From: Molossus alvarezi
Taxonomy: Eukaryota > Chordata > Mammalia > Chiroptera > Molossidae
NCBI GenBank assembly: GCA_037176705.1
Contig: CM073899.1
Span: 1,674,001 to 1,738,000 of the forward strand
Length of the DNA: 64,000 nt
Reading direction: 5' to 3'
The stretch's first letter is position 1; every line of letters begins with the position of its first letter. Positions 1-11,019 of the stretch are shown in pieces. The notes below the pieces were generated by a model that was not told where the DNA came from, did no database searches, and saw only the letters and a program-made list of their open reading frames with translations. Made by a program: the position numbers and the translations under genes.

Positions 1-793
1 AGCATGCCTGTGGCCTGTGCTAGTTCCGCAAGGAGAAGAGAAGACGAACTGTGGCGTGTGGGCTTCCCCACACCTGTCAGGTTCGCTGTATGCGAATGTG
101 CACGATGCAGCGAGTCTGTTGGAAGTGGGCGTGGCTGGTTGTGTGGAGGATGTCAGCTGTGGAGGTGCAAAGGCCATGACTTTGTTTTACTTTTACCAAA
201 CGGTGCAAAGCACTGTCCCCAGCGGGGGAGCAGAGATGAGAAGATACTGTGGCTACCCTCCAGGAGCTTGTGTTCATCATTGGTTCCAGAGCAGTCTTGA
301 ACTTGAGCCTCTTTCCATTTTCCCTCACCTGCAGGCTTCGGGATGGACCCTGTCTGTCCGTCAGGGACGCTGTGAGAACTACTGATGTGGTGTGGTGACC
401 TGTGCAGAACAGTGTGCATGTCAATGCCGAGAGCCTTCACAGGCAGTGTGACGGTCGGGTTTCATGCCACCAAGTGTGTATTCCCTCCCAACAGAAGCAT
501 GAAAGTTTCTAATGCAATCACAACTGTTATGAGGCTTTTCTTACAAATAAGAACATAAGTGGCAAAATGAAAGCAATTTGCTAATTAATGCAAAATAGAG
601 CCAAAACCTCTTCCCAGTTATCTGGCAAATAGAATCATTATAGCTTTCTTCAAGGGGAATCGTTATTTCAGGAAAAAGTTATTTGGGGCTGGCAGAGCCT
701 TATATACAACATTTAAAAATGTTTAAAATAATTTGGAGTAAAATACCACTTCCCTTTTGAGAAATACAGTAGAAAGATTAAAAACTGTTCTTA
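1..793. other. Unique sequence, no gene seen
   Basis: No recognisable repeat, RNA gene or exon. Short open frames in the first 440 bases overlap on both strands and show no protein family signature. From about 480 the sequence is AT-rich. Confidence 0.5.
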
Positions 794-1005
794 GCCCAGC
801 CGTTGTGGCTCAGTGGTTGACCGGCAACCCTGCACCAAGAGGTCCCCAGTTTGATTCCGGTCAGGACACATGCCCAGGTTGTGGGCCTGATCCCCAGTGG
901 GGAGCGTGCAGGAGGGGGCTAGTCGATGTTCTCTCTCATCCATGTTTCTATCTCTCTCTCCCTCTCCCTGCCTCTCTCTCTAAAATCAATAAAGAAAAAA
1001 ATTAA
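794..1005 (+). mobile_element. Ves-type SINE, subfamily A
   Basis: The tRNA-like head has an A-box-like TGGCTCAGTGG and a B-box-like GTTTGATTCC. The body follows with the conserved GCACCAAGAGGTC and the GGGCCTGATCCCCAGTGGGG block, then a CT-rich run, AAAATCAATAAAG and an A-rich tail. This order is typical of Ves SINEs of vesper bats, which are pol III transcribed and mobilised by L1. The flanks share only a weak match, so the TSD is not defined. Confidence 0.93.
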
Positions 1006-1364
1006 AAACAAAGAAATCTTTTCTTAAATTTCTTAATATCACCAACCAATACTGTAAAAAATAAAAGAATCCAGGTTGGTTTTTGTACTATATTGTATCC
1101 CTACTAAAATGTTTACTTTTAAACCGAATATTGAAATTTCTGGAGGGAAATCACCACTCCAAAATGTACTCCCATCTGTAGTTTTAAAAATTAGATCGTT
1201 ATTTCTTGTGGTGGTCCATGGTTGGATACAAAAGTCAAACCATACAAAAATACATATATACACCTATCCAAAATGATACAACACATTGCAGGTTTGAATT
1301 TGCATACAAAGAAAAATTAAATTACATTTAGCTACAATAAAGCTCATTAATTTAGAAAACAATT

Positions 1365-1630
1365 ATCTCACTTATTTGTGGAATATAATGAACATAACAG
1401 TCTGAGGAATGGGGTAGTCCCAGAGACGTGGAAGTGGGGTACAGACTGACAATCCCCAGAAGAGGGGGGTGGTGGGGGAGAGATAGACCACAGCACTTAT
1501 ATGCATGTATGCATGAACAGTGGACATGGACAACAAAGCTGGGGACAGGGCAGGGAGGGAGGGGGAAGGGGGAGTCAGGGGGGGGGGAAAGGAGAAACAT
1601 CTGTAACAAAAATTAATTAATAAAAAAAAA
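1365..1630 (+). mobile_element. 5'-truncated young L1, 3' end only
   Basis: The fragment opens with the last codons of L1 ORF2 (TCTCACTTATTTGTGGAA, the SLICG end) and continues through a G-rich polypurine 3' UTR to an A-rich tail. Perfect 11-bp TSDs (AGAAAACAATT) lie at 1354-1364 and 1631-1641, which fixes the boundaries and shows target-primed insertion. The 3' terminus (ACATCTGTAACAAAAATTAA) matches the copy at 8247-8345 but differs from the full-length L1 at 11019-17361. Confidence 0.93.
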
Positions 1631-1641
1631 AGAAAACAATT

Positions 1642-2099
1642 GATACACGATTTCCGCCCCTCTGGGGTACGTAGGCATGGGAGTCTCGCTCGCTACTGAA
1701 TTCAACCCAAGAACCTGAATTCCAGGATCCTTATTTTTGAACAGCAGGCTCGATTAATTCACAAATGCTTATTTTTTATAATACAGGAAAATTGTGGTGC
1801 GATGTCTGTGAACACTGCGCTCTCAAGGAGTGATTTCTGAGTGTCTCCTGGCATTCTGTTATTTGCAAATTACGGCTGTGTTACTTTAAGAAAATTCAAT
1901 ATCTGAAGATCATTATTTACCAAGTGCACAGAGGAGAGAAATTGTTACCATTTGTGCTATAGAAAGATTCTGTTGCACAAAATGCAGAGCCGTGGAGACA
2001 GCTTGTCCAGCGCAGGGAAGGGTGTGAAATGACCGACAGAAATGGGTTCACACAGAACTTGAGTCACAACTTACTGTGGACCAAAAGCAAAGAGAATTT
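1642..2099. other. Unique sequence, no gene seen
   Basis: No repeat family, exon or RNA gene recognised. Confidence 0.45.
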
Positions 2100-2500
2100 T
2101 TTTCACTATGGGACTATTTCTGATTAATTTGCTTTTAGGATGAGTTGAAACCATTTAATAAAATGCTCAATCACTCTTTGGAAATCTGTGGATTTTTTGT
2201 CACCAGTGATCTTATCATAACTTCCACTAATCGGCGTGATCAAATTTAGCTCGGGTCCCTCTAGGCCTTGCTGAATCTGATTTATATCAGTCAAGACAAT
2301 AAATGAGGATGAGGAACAGCTATAATCCTCTAATGCAACCGTTGCCATGGAAGCTGCTCTTCTGGCCTAATTTGATCAATTTTTTCTTAAAGCAAGTAAT
2401 TTGATAATTCTTTCCGAAGTGAAAATGTCATAATGTTCTTGTTACTGAATTGAAAAGAACAAATTGTTTCTCTCAAAACTTAATGGTCTCCTCCTGATAA
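2100..2500. promoter_or_regulatory. Possible conserved noncoding element with RFX-like X-box
   Basis: This repeat-free block is rich in homeodomain-type cores (TTAATTTGC, TAATTTGATCAATT, ATTTGATAATT). At 2341-2354 it contains GTTGCCATGGAAGC, which matches the RFX X-box palindrome at 12 of 14 positions. Such composition is typical of developmental enhancers, but conservation cannot be judged from one genome. A 74-codon minus-strand frame over 2124-2348 resembles no known protein. Confidence 0.3.
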
Positions 2501-4429
2501 CCACGCTCTTTTGGTCATTTTATGTACATTCAACAGATATTAAGATTTAAGTTTATGATTTAAGATTCAAGATTTAAGTGTGTCATGGAAAGTCTTTTTG
2601 CTTTTGATTATTTTTTCTATGCTTAAAAACAAGATGATCTTCAAAGTTTAAATCTTTCTCATGTAAATGTTGGCAGCACCACCCTTGGGAAACGTGTCTA
2701 ATTGCCTCCCCATAAATGAAATAGTGGGTGAAAGTAGTCTTACTGCTGACCACCACCGTCATCAAAGCGTCCACTCAACGTGGCAGGTGAATTCGAGCTT
2801 TATCACAAGTAGAGGAACTGGGGTCCTTGTTCAGAACTGGACCCTCTGGTCCTGATCACCGGCTTCCAGAAATGAGGTGGGACAGGAATGGGAACAGGGC
2901 CTGCTATGAGCTGCTATGTGAAGGGAAGGCCTTCTTCCGTTTCCCTGAATCAGTCTCAGGCTCAGACACTTCCATTGGATGACTGTAGACAAGGTAGCCC
3001 GTGTGTATACTAAGGACCCGCAGGAGGAATAGGGGCCCTGAAATCCGCAAGGACATCTTTCTGCTGGAGAAGGAGCACAAGCTGTGCACCCACTGTCCTG
3101 CAGGTGGCAGCATGTGGCAGGGAGAGCCTGCCTGGTGGTCACTGCCAGCATCTCTAAGGACAGAAAGTGAAGAGAGAAAAATCAGTTTCTTGTCAGAAAT
3201 GTCTTCTCTCATCTCCTGCATTTGTTTTCCTTCCCGAATGCCAGGGTCTGGGTTGACTCTCTGAACACACATGTACTGTATCGTCGAAATCATCACCGTG
3301 TCTCTGCTCAGGTTCAAAACCAATGTCTGTTCTGTAATAGGCACCCACTGGTGTGATGAGCCCAGTGCGTGTTAGGGGATATTTTGTGCCGGATTCAACT
3401 GCTTCATATTTACATTTTTAAAAACCTGGGCAAGGAAGTTGGAGCGTGGGGCCAAGCTAGGAAGAACACGTATGTAGACATGCTACCTGTAGGATACTGG
3501 GCATCAGGGTTTGTTTTAGAATTCGAGAGCAAAACTCTGAGTTTCTCCCTGTGACAGGCTGTCCATCTGGTCTTGTTGGGGGTTAGGCTTTGCCATATCT
3601 GTCCAACTACTGTGTCATAAATGCTAACACAAAGCCATGTTTATCTTTTTTGCATTACAACTATATATGATATAATTCCCACGTTCTTATGTGAGTATAA
3701 TTTTCATGTCAAAAATATAGACATGGAAAAAGTCCCTAAGGATTTTTCCTGATCTTGTTTTCTTCCACCCTAAACAGGTGCTCTCGGATTTTTGGAAATG
3801 ATGCCTGTCTCTAATCACCAATGTCTTTTGTGAGAGAGACACTCAAGGGGTCAGAGACTCCCACTCTTGATCAGAGGCTTGTGTTATGTTTTACGTCATT
3901 TTATTCTGTGTGTGTCTGATTCAATTAGAAGTCTCCCAGCAAAGCAGGTTCCAGCATCTGGGGTCAGATCTCTCCTAAGCCTCTGATGTAACCAGGCAAA
4001 ATCATCACTTCAAAAGGGGAAAGCAAGCCCTCCAAATATAGCCCTCAATTCCTACTGTTCACTCTGCAGGTCTCCCACAGCGGTGCCGGAGTCAGCAGCA
4101 GCTGGGCATCACCGGCAGAACACTGTAGCAACCCTTGCGTGCTCTGTCAACAGTGGTTCATTGCCATCACAGAGATCACCACATTCCAGCGCATTGCTGT
4201 ACATTATTAAATTAAAGAACAAGGGAAAAACTGACCAAGCAAAAGCAACACTTTAAGAAAACCTTTCCTGGCTGTTTGATGTTGCAGCCCTGCTGAGTTG
4301 CAAGGTTTTTTTTTTTTTCCTGTCTCCCTGTTTTTTTTCAAATTTATTAAAATTCATCAAATTCAGGCTTGTTCCTTGCCCCTAATTTGCTGCTTTCCAT
4401 CTTCAGCTGTAAGGCCCTGGTGCCTTATC
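2501..4429. other. Unique sequence, no gene seen
   Basis: Overlapping frames of up to 146 codons lie at 2831-3344 on both strands but lack exon signals or recognisable domains. No repeats identified. Confidence 0.45.
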
Positions 4430-4800
4430 AGGCGTCAGTTGTTTCTCGCTCCCCGCTCCCGTTCTGCATGGACTGGGGGTTTCTGTCTTTCCAGCGACTG
4501 AGGTGCCTGCGGTCCGGCCCTGCCTCCTGCGGGCAGAGCGCACTCCGAACAAAGGCCACTCCGCCCACGTTCTCGCCCATGGCAACGCCCTTCCCAGAGC
4601 CCGCTTTCCTCCGCCAGTGTTGGGTCACCTGCTGCCTACACGGGACTTTCTGTTTCTCGATGGGGACAGAAACGCGCAGGCTGTTCCGCTGAGCGGGAGG
4701 GAGGGCACCTGCTCTCCGGCCGGAGCCTGCGCCCTGCGCTTCCCAGCCGCCCAGCCTCTGGCGCCTCAGGCTGCTGGCTTTTGTGAAAGTGAGTGCGACC
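4430..4800. other. GC-rich, CpG-containing patch
   Basis: GC and CpG content rise sharply against AT-rich flanks. The patch contains Sp/KLF-like CCGCCCAC and an RFX-type half-site CCATGGCAAC at 4577-4586. A pyrimidine tract ending in CAG near 4493 resembles a splice acceptor. It could be a decayed CpG island, an enhancer or an exon of a noncoding transcript. No coding family was recognised in any frame. Confidence 0.3.
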
Positions 4801-6269
4801 TGGAGAAAAATACCGCCTGTGTGAACTCCTCTTGAGTTAAAAAGAAAAAGAAAAATGGCATAGCCCGAACTGATACATTGCTAAAATGACAGGAATAGCG
4901 ATTCTGAATGTGTCTGTGTATATACATAGCCTTTTATTGGTAAGAATCTGAAATTATAGCAGTCCTGTGTAGACTCCCATTTATTTTCTTACGTCAGGGC
5001 AAAGAAACAAGCCAGAGTGATTTTTCTCATTTGTGCACAGGCGGAATGAAGCGAGGCTAAGGGAGCGAACACAGTGACAGGGGAGAACGGGGTCTCCTGC
5101 CTCCAAGCCTGCCTGTGGAAGGTGGCGGTATTTGCAGAACCGTCACCGCTAAAGCAGCTCGTACCAGACCAACAGGGCTCTGTGTCCACGGACCGGGAGC
5201 AGCGCAGGGATTTTTTTTTGAAAACTGCATCTGTGCTAAAAAAAAAAAAAGAAGGCAGTTTTCTTTGATTACTCGGAGTCCGTTCACTGATTAAAAAGGG
5301 ATCGTAATAACATAGGAGGCTCAAGACTTCCTGCTGATTTCCCCTAACTGTGCAACGCATTTGGGAGCTCATTATTAAAATACTGGTAAATACCTAAAAT
5401 AAGGATATGAAGCATTTTCAGACAACACCTATTGTTAGGACTATGGAGACCCAGTTTCTTCTTTCTGAGGAGGTGAGCATTAGATTTAGAAACATATATA
5501 TTGAAGCCTCTTCCCGATGACAATAAGGTAAAAGTTTAGGATATGCAAAGACGCAAAGCTATATTGTAAATAATTCTATTCTTTGTTTTCATTTTTTTTT
5601 TTCCAGATTTTAAAGTAAGCAAGCATAGAGAATTTTAGAAAAATGGGTTTGTGGGACTCTCAAGGAAACCTCAGGAAATAGCATACTTTCTCTACATCTG
5701 AAATGTTAGAGGGGAAAAGAAACAAAGAAATGTGGAGACTAAAATAATGTTCCTTTCACACGGCTTAGCCAGAGCAAGGGGCCCTGTGTTGTCAGCCAAG
5801 GAGGATGCCCGCAGGAAGCTCCGGGCCACATGGATGTGCTCACCTGGTCCCAGCAGCTGGAAACCGGAGCCCACACAAGGAGCCTGCCCAGGCCCACCTT
5901 ACAGTGGGGAAGAGAAGACCGGTGTCCCCCCAAGTGGGCGTGACAGGCTATCAGAGGATGCCCAATCATCTTCCCCACAGTTCTCAACCAGCTAAGTCAC
6001 AGAGGCAAGAGAAAGCTGCCTTTGTCATCAGGGTCCCTTCGCCAGAAGGACAGACCAGGTGTGGAGAAGCATTTCTCATCAACAGGGCCACACGATACCT
6101 GTCGATGCATGTTTTACCTCCTCCTCTCCATTTAACCAGGATACTTGGGTTTTTTCTAGATTTTGCATGTGTTCACTGGACTTGCATGTACATGGGGGCA
6201 TCTGAGGGAAAGGATCTGAGCAGTGTGTGTCATCGGGGCAGCCAGAGATGCACTCTAGCCGAGCTTGTG
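4801..6269. other. Mostly unique sequence
   Basis: No gene recognised. A 216-codon plus frame (5805-6455) runs into L1 3' UTR sequence at its end and shows no domain, so I do not call it coding. A short stretch at 5696-5731 recurs at about 7191-7222. Confidence 0.45.
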
Positions 6270-6770
6270 TGTGTCCCGGAAGGACATTATGCCGCGTGGA
6301 AGAAGGAAGATACAGGAAGACACTGTACTCACTTCTATGTGGAATCTAAAATCGTAGGACTCATAGAAACAGAGAACACAAGGGTTGTTGCCAGGGCCTG
6401 GGAGTGTGGGCAGGAGATGTTGGTCAAAGAGAACAACGTTTCAGTTATGAGGTGAGCAAGTCTGAGCATCTAATGTGTAGCATGGTGGCGATGGTAGAAA
6501 ATAATGGATTCTATACTTGAAATTTTCTAGGAGAGTAGATCCTGAGTGTTTGCATTACACACACACACACACATACACACACAATAAAGGCATCCATGTG
6601 TGGTGATGAATGTGATAACTTGATTGTGGTAATCATTTCACAATATATACATATATGGACATATATATTAAATCATCATGCTGTATACCTTTAAAAATCC
6701 TGTTATATAACTTAACTATAAATGCTATTTATACCTCAGTAAAGCTGGAAAAACAAATAAAATTAATCTT
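6270..6770 (+). mobile_element. Old L1 3' end (L1MA/L1MB-like)
   Basis: The text follows the ancestral mammalian L1 end. It has the ORF2 C-terminal codons (GGACATTATGC...), then CTCATAGAAACAGAGAACA, the GTTGCCAGGG block, GTAGCATGGTGGCGATGG and the terminal CATGCTGTATACCTTTAAA, followed by TACCTCAGTAAAGCTGG. A (CA)n run at about 6555-6583 sits inside the 3' UTR. Divergence is high, so the copy predates bat-specific SINE activity. Confidence 0.82.
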
Positions 6771-7697
6771 TGGCTTTTTGATATAGGGAATCAGTGAAGA
6801 TAAACAAAAACTTGCTATCATATCATACTGGATTGTTGGTTATACGTGTAAATAATTGGTTTCTCCTTTTCTCCCATGAATCATGTATTTATTTAAGACA
6901 CTGTGGCTCCATTAACATGAGACTGAGTTCCCTGTTCACACTGTCGATCATGACTGGTTCATTAGTTGAGCAAAGAATTAATCGTGTATGTAATTGGCTA
7001 AGCATGGCCTTTGGCATGTAGTAGGTAATCAAAACTGAAAGTTGTTTATTATTATTATAACATCCAGAGGAAAAAAACAGAAAACATCAGGGGAAGACTG
7101 ATACTTCTCAACTTTAAGACTTCCTCTCAAGCTACTGAACCTACAGAAGCAGGCAGTGTGGTGTTGGCAAAAGAACAGACAGATGTACATGCATCTGAAA
7201 TGTTAGAGGGAAAACAAAGAAATATATAGGCAAAACGTTTACTACTAACAGGAGTTAGTAATAAATTAGTCACATTAAATTCAAAAATAGACCCACATAT
7301 GTACAGTCAACCGATCTTTGATGAGGGAGTCAAGACCACACAATGAAGCAAGGCTGTTTTTCCAATAACTAGACATCCACGTGCAGGACAGTGAATCTCG
7401 AAAGAGTCCTTTTCACCTCACAAACATTAACTGAAAATGGATTACAGATCTAAATGTAAAATGAAAAACTCAATGCCTAGAAGATAACATAGGGGAAAAT
7501 CTAGATGACCTTAATTTTGGCAGTGATTTTTCAGATATAACACCAAGGGCAGGATCCATGGGGAGAAAAAAAAAAGGTAAGTTGACATTAAAATTAAAAA
7601 TTTCTACTTTACGAATGACATTGTCAAGAGAATGAAAATACAGGTCACAGACTGGGAAAACAATTTGTGGATGACATAGCTGATAAAGAACTGTTAC

Positions 7698-7825
7698 CTG
7701 GGCCCAGGTTATGAGCCTGATCCCCGGGGTGGGGGGGCATGCAGGAGGCGGCCAATCAGTGTTCTCTCTCATCGATGTTTCTCTCTCTCTCTCTCTCTCC
7801 ATAAAAATCAGTAAAGAAAAAAAAA
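7698..7825 (+). mobile_element. 5'-truncated Ves SINE, subfamily A
   Basis: Only the body and tail remain: CCCAGGTTATGAGCCTGATCC, a G-rich variant of the AGTGGGG block, GCATGCAGGAGGCGGCCAATC, a CT run and an A tail. The tRNA-like head is missing. It is inserted in the old L1M. Confidence 0.85.
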
Positions 7826-7898
7826 AAAAAGGAACTCTTACCCAAATATACAAAGAACACTTAAAACTCCACAATAAGAAACATAGAAACATAGCTCA

Positions 7899-8145
7899 CC
7901 CTGGCCGGTTTGGCTCAGTGGTTAGACTCTAACCGTTAGAGCATCAGCCTGCAGACCAGAGAGTCCCAGGTTTGGTTCCTGCTAAGGGCAGGTACCTTGG
8001 TTGCAGTTTGTCCCCGGCCACGGTTGGGGTCGTGTGGGTGGCGACCACTTGATGTGTCTCTCTCACATCGATGTTTCTCTCTCTTTCGCCCTCTCTTCCT
8101 TTCGCTCTATCTGAAGATAAATGCAAAAATGCCCTCAGATGAAGA
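7899..8145 (+). mobile_element. Ves-type SINE, subfamily B, with expanded box A
   Basis: Begins CCCTGGCCGGTTTGGCTCAG, the subfamily B head. The region just after box A carries an extra segment, so that GGTTAG-ACT-CTAACC forms a small inverted repeat (7919-7933) before the normal GTTAGAGCATC resumes. Box B-like GGTTTGGTTCC, GGTTGCAGTTTGTCC, the CT run and CTATCTGAAGATAAATG follow in the usual order. Confidence 0.9.
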
Positions 8146-8246
8146 TAAAAAAAGAGACAAATAGCTTGATTAAAAATTGGCCCAAGGTCTTAAGAGACCT
8201 CTCACCAAAGAACATGTATAGGTGGCAAAAAAAAAGCATATAAAAA

Positions 8247-8345
8247 ATGGACAACAAACTGGGGACAGGGCAGGGAGGGAGGGGGAGGGGAGAATCAGTG
8301 GGGAAAAAGGAGAAACATCTGTAACAAAAATTAATTAATAATAAT
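8247..8345 (+). mobile_element. Very short young L1 3' insertion
   Basis: About 99 bases of L1 3' UTR (GGACAACAAACTGGGGACAGG through ACATCTGTAACAAAAATTAA and an A-rich tail). They are flanked by a 19-bp duplication, an A-rich run plus GCATATAAAAA, at 8228-8246 and 8346-8364. It lies within the old L1M. Confidence 0.92.
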
Positions 8346-9436
8346 AAAAAAAAGCATATAAAAAGGTGTTCCACATCATTTTGTCAGGGAAATGAAAATT
8401 AAAACAAGATCCCAATCATATCACACCTTCCAGATGGCCATAATCCAGAAAACTGACAACATTAAATGCCGACGAGGACGTGGAACAACAGGAATCTCAT
8501 CCATTGCTGGTGGGAATGCAACATGGCGCGGCCACTGTGAAAACCAGTTGGCGGTTTCTTACAATGCTCAGCATGCTCTTACCATGCAATCCATAACTCA
8601 GATGAATATTTCTCCTTGGTATTTATGCACAGAAGCTAAAAATGTATGTCCACATAAAAATCTTCACACATAGTTTATAGCAGCTGTATTCATGCTTTTG
8701 AAAATTTGGACGCAACCAAGATGTCCTTCAGTAGGTAAATGGGTAAATAAACTGTGATCCATCCAGACATAGAATATTTATTTAGCATTAAAAAAAATGT
8801 GCTATGAAGCCATGGAAAGAGGAAACTTACGTGCATATTGCCAAGTGAAGAAGCTAATCTGTGAAGGTTACATACAGTATGACTCCAACTCTGTGACATT
8901 CTGGAAAAGGCAGAATGATGGAGACAGTGAAAAGTATCAGTGGTTGCAGAGGAGAGAGGGATAAAGAAGAAGAACACAAAGGATATTTAGAGCAGGGGCA
9001 TTACTAAACATGGCACTATAATTGTGGATACATGTTATAAATCTGTCCAAATCCATAGGATGTACACCACCAAGTGTAACCGTGGACTCTGGGTGATGCT
9101 GTGTCAGTTTAGGTTCATCAGTTCATCACTTGTTACAAATGCATCACTCTGGTGGGGGATGTTGATGTTGGCAGAGGCTACGCATGTATGGGGCAGGGCT
9201 GTATGGGAAATCTCTGGACCTTCCGCTCAATTTTGCTATGAACGTAAAATTACTAAAAAAAATAGAGGCTATTAAAAACAATATGGATAAATATATAATT
9301 ATGTGCTAAATTGGGTCATATAACTATATTTAGACTCCAATATGTAGGCTGTAAACTCAACAGTCTAAAATATAAAGTCTAAACTCAAAGTAGAAATACA
9401 TCAATATTGGCTTAAATAATAAAAAAGACTTAATGG

Positions 9437-9925
9437 CCCTGGACAGTTTTGTTCAGTGGTTAGAGCATTGGCCCACAGACTGAAGGGTCGCAGTCAAGGG
9501 CATGTACCTGGCTTGCAGGTTTGATCCCCACCCTGGTTGGGGTCATGCAGGAGGCAACCAATTGATGTATCTCTCTCACTTTGATGTTTCTCTCTCTCTC
9601 TCTCTTCCCCTCCTTCCCTTCCTTCCACTCTTTCTTTAAAAACAAATTTTTTTTCCTTTATTGAATTTGCAGAGAGAAGAAGTGAGAGGGAGAGAGAAAT
9701 TGAAACATCGATGAGAGAGAACATCGACTGGCTGCCTCCTGCACGCCCCCTACTGGGGATCAGGCCCACAACCTGGGCATGTGTCCTCACCGGGAATTGA
9801 ACTGATGACCTCTTGGTGCAGGGTTGACGCCCAACCACTGAGCCACACTGGCTGAACTCCTTCCACTGTTTCTAAAAATCAATGGAAAAATATCCTCAGG
9901 TGAGGATGAACGAAAAACAATTAAG
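9437..9925 (+). mobile_element. Ves SINE, subfamily B, split by a nested SINE
   Basis: The head (GGTTAGAGCATTGGCCCAC), body and CT run occupy 9437-9635. The tail, with the ATCCTCAGGTGAGGAT hairpin, resumes after 9858. A TSD of about 16 bp ending AAAAGACTTAATGG flanks the whole composite (9421-9436 and 9926-9942), which shows the outer SINE was inserted first. Confidence 0.93.
9636..9858 (-). mobile_element. Ves SINE, subfamily A, nested in the SINE above
   Basis: Complete minus-strand copy from T-rich tail to head (TGAGCCACACTGGCTGAA). A 15-bp duplication with one mismatch, CCTTCCACTCTTTCT (9621-9635) and CCTTCCACTGTTTCT (9859-9873), derives from the CT run of the host SINE. On the minus strand, 9743-9756 reads CCAGTAGGGGGCGT, a near-perfect CTCF core. 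Confidence 0.93.
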
Positions 9926-9942
9926 AAAAAAAGACTTAATGG

Positions 9943-11008
9943 AGGAAGTTGGACATTGTTTGACCCCCAAAAGGAGGATGCATGTTGACTGTGGGTCAAG
10001 GGGACCACACGAACAAAGGTTTAGCAGTGTTCAAGGCTCAAAGAACCTAAGTATGTTTGTGTGCAGAGGTGGAGGCACACCTCAGATCAGAACACTCGTC
10101 TGATCCTGGCTTTCTTCTTAAAGGGACTTGGAAGTGTATGTGAATGTTCAGAGCCATGCGGGGAGAATTCAGTTCAATATCTTCATCATTATAATAATTT
10201 GACTGTTCTTTAGACTATCTTTGTTTTCTTGGTCTTTTTAACAATTACTGAAAATGGTAAGAATTGAAAACTTTAATCTGAATTGTATTGGCAATTAGAA
10301 GCGTTACTTCTATGGGAATTTTACTTTAAAATCTCGGAGCAATTATGATTCACCTTCACTTGAACATGTTTGTGATGACCACTAAGTGGTAACTCTGGCC
10401 TACTCTTTAGGGTTACATTGCACAGTGAATAGTAGCTATAGTTGCCAGGTTGTTTGTGTCGAAAACAATGTACAGAGAGCAGAGTGAAAACTGCTGAAAC
10501 CGAGAATACTAGCATCTAAATATTAGCATTTAAAACTGTTGTTTTCTAGGGGCTATATAAATTCTGTGATATACAAGGGGGCCCGTTGCACTTTAACATT
10601 TATAATAATTGGTCTGATCAATCATAATCATCTATATTTATGAATTGTGATTTCTTGGTACTTTTGATCATGATATTTGCAACTGTGAAATTCTCACCAT
10701 TTGAGCCATTGTATTAAGTAGTCCTTGGGGCAGGAAAGTATATTCTACTGGGATAAATTACTGGAGTAAATTTCTGATTCATGAATAGATAGGGAAGTGA
10801 AAAGATTCAGTTAGGATTAGGGTTTTGAATTATGTTAGCCATTATTATTTTTTTCCTTCTTGAGAAGATCTGAAACCCAAGACAAAGCTAGAATTTAACA
10901 ACTTCTATCATATAATCAGGACATTTGTTTTTACACAATAGCTAATCAATCCTAAAACATTAGGGTGTGGATTATGCTTTTTAAAAATTGGTCCTTACTT
11001 TTAAAGTA
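9943..11008. other. Unique AT-rich sequence, no gene seen
   Basis: No exon, RNA gene or recognisable repeat. Upstream flank of the full-length L1. Confidence 0.45.
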
Positions 11009-11019
11009 ACTATTATTTG

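Larger units (their letters stand above)
7080..9290 (+). mobile_element. Old L1M copy (ORF2 3' part plus 3' UTR), broken
   Basis: Decayed ORF2 text is recognisable from the VWYWxK region near 7150 through the region before the C-terminus (ATTGCTGGTGGGAATGCA at about 8502). It continues past ORF2 into an L1MC/L1MD-type 3' UTR ending CTGGACCTTCCGCTCAATTTTGC and TAAAAAAAATAGAGGCTATT. Two SINEs (7698-7825 and 7899-8145) and a young L1 tail (8247-8345) interrupt it. No frame is intact. Confidence 0.82.

Noticed and set aside
5805..6455. 216-codon plus ORF
   Set aside because: Its last part lies in an old L1 3' end and the rest has no similarity I recognise; likely a chance frame in GC-richer DNA.
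10577..10640. Possible Helitron end (GGGGGCCCGTTGCAC)
   Set aside because: Bat Helitrons can show GGCCCGGTGCA-like text, but there is no matching terminal hairpin or CTRR end here.
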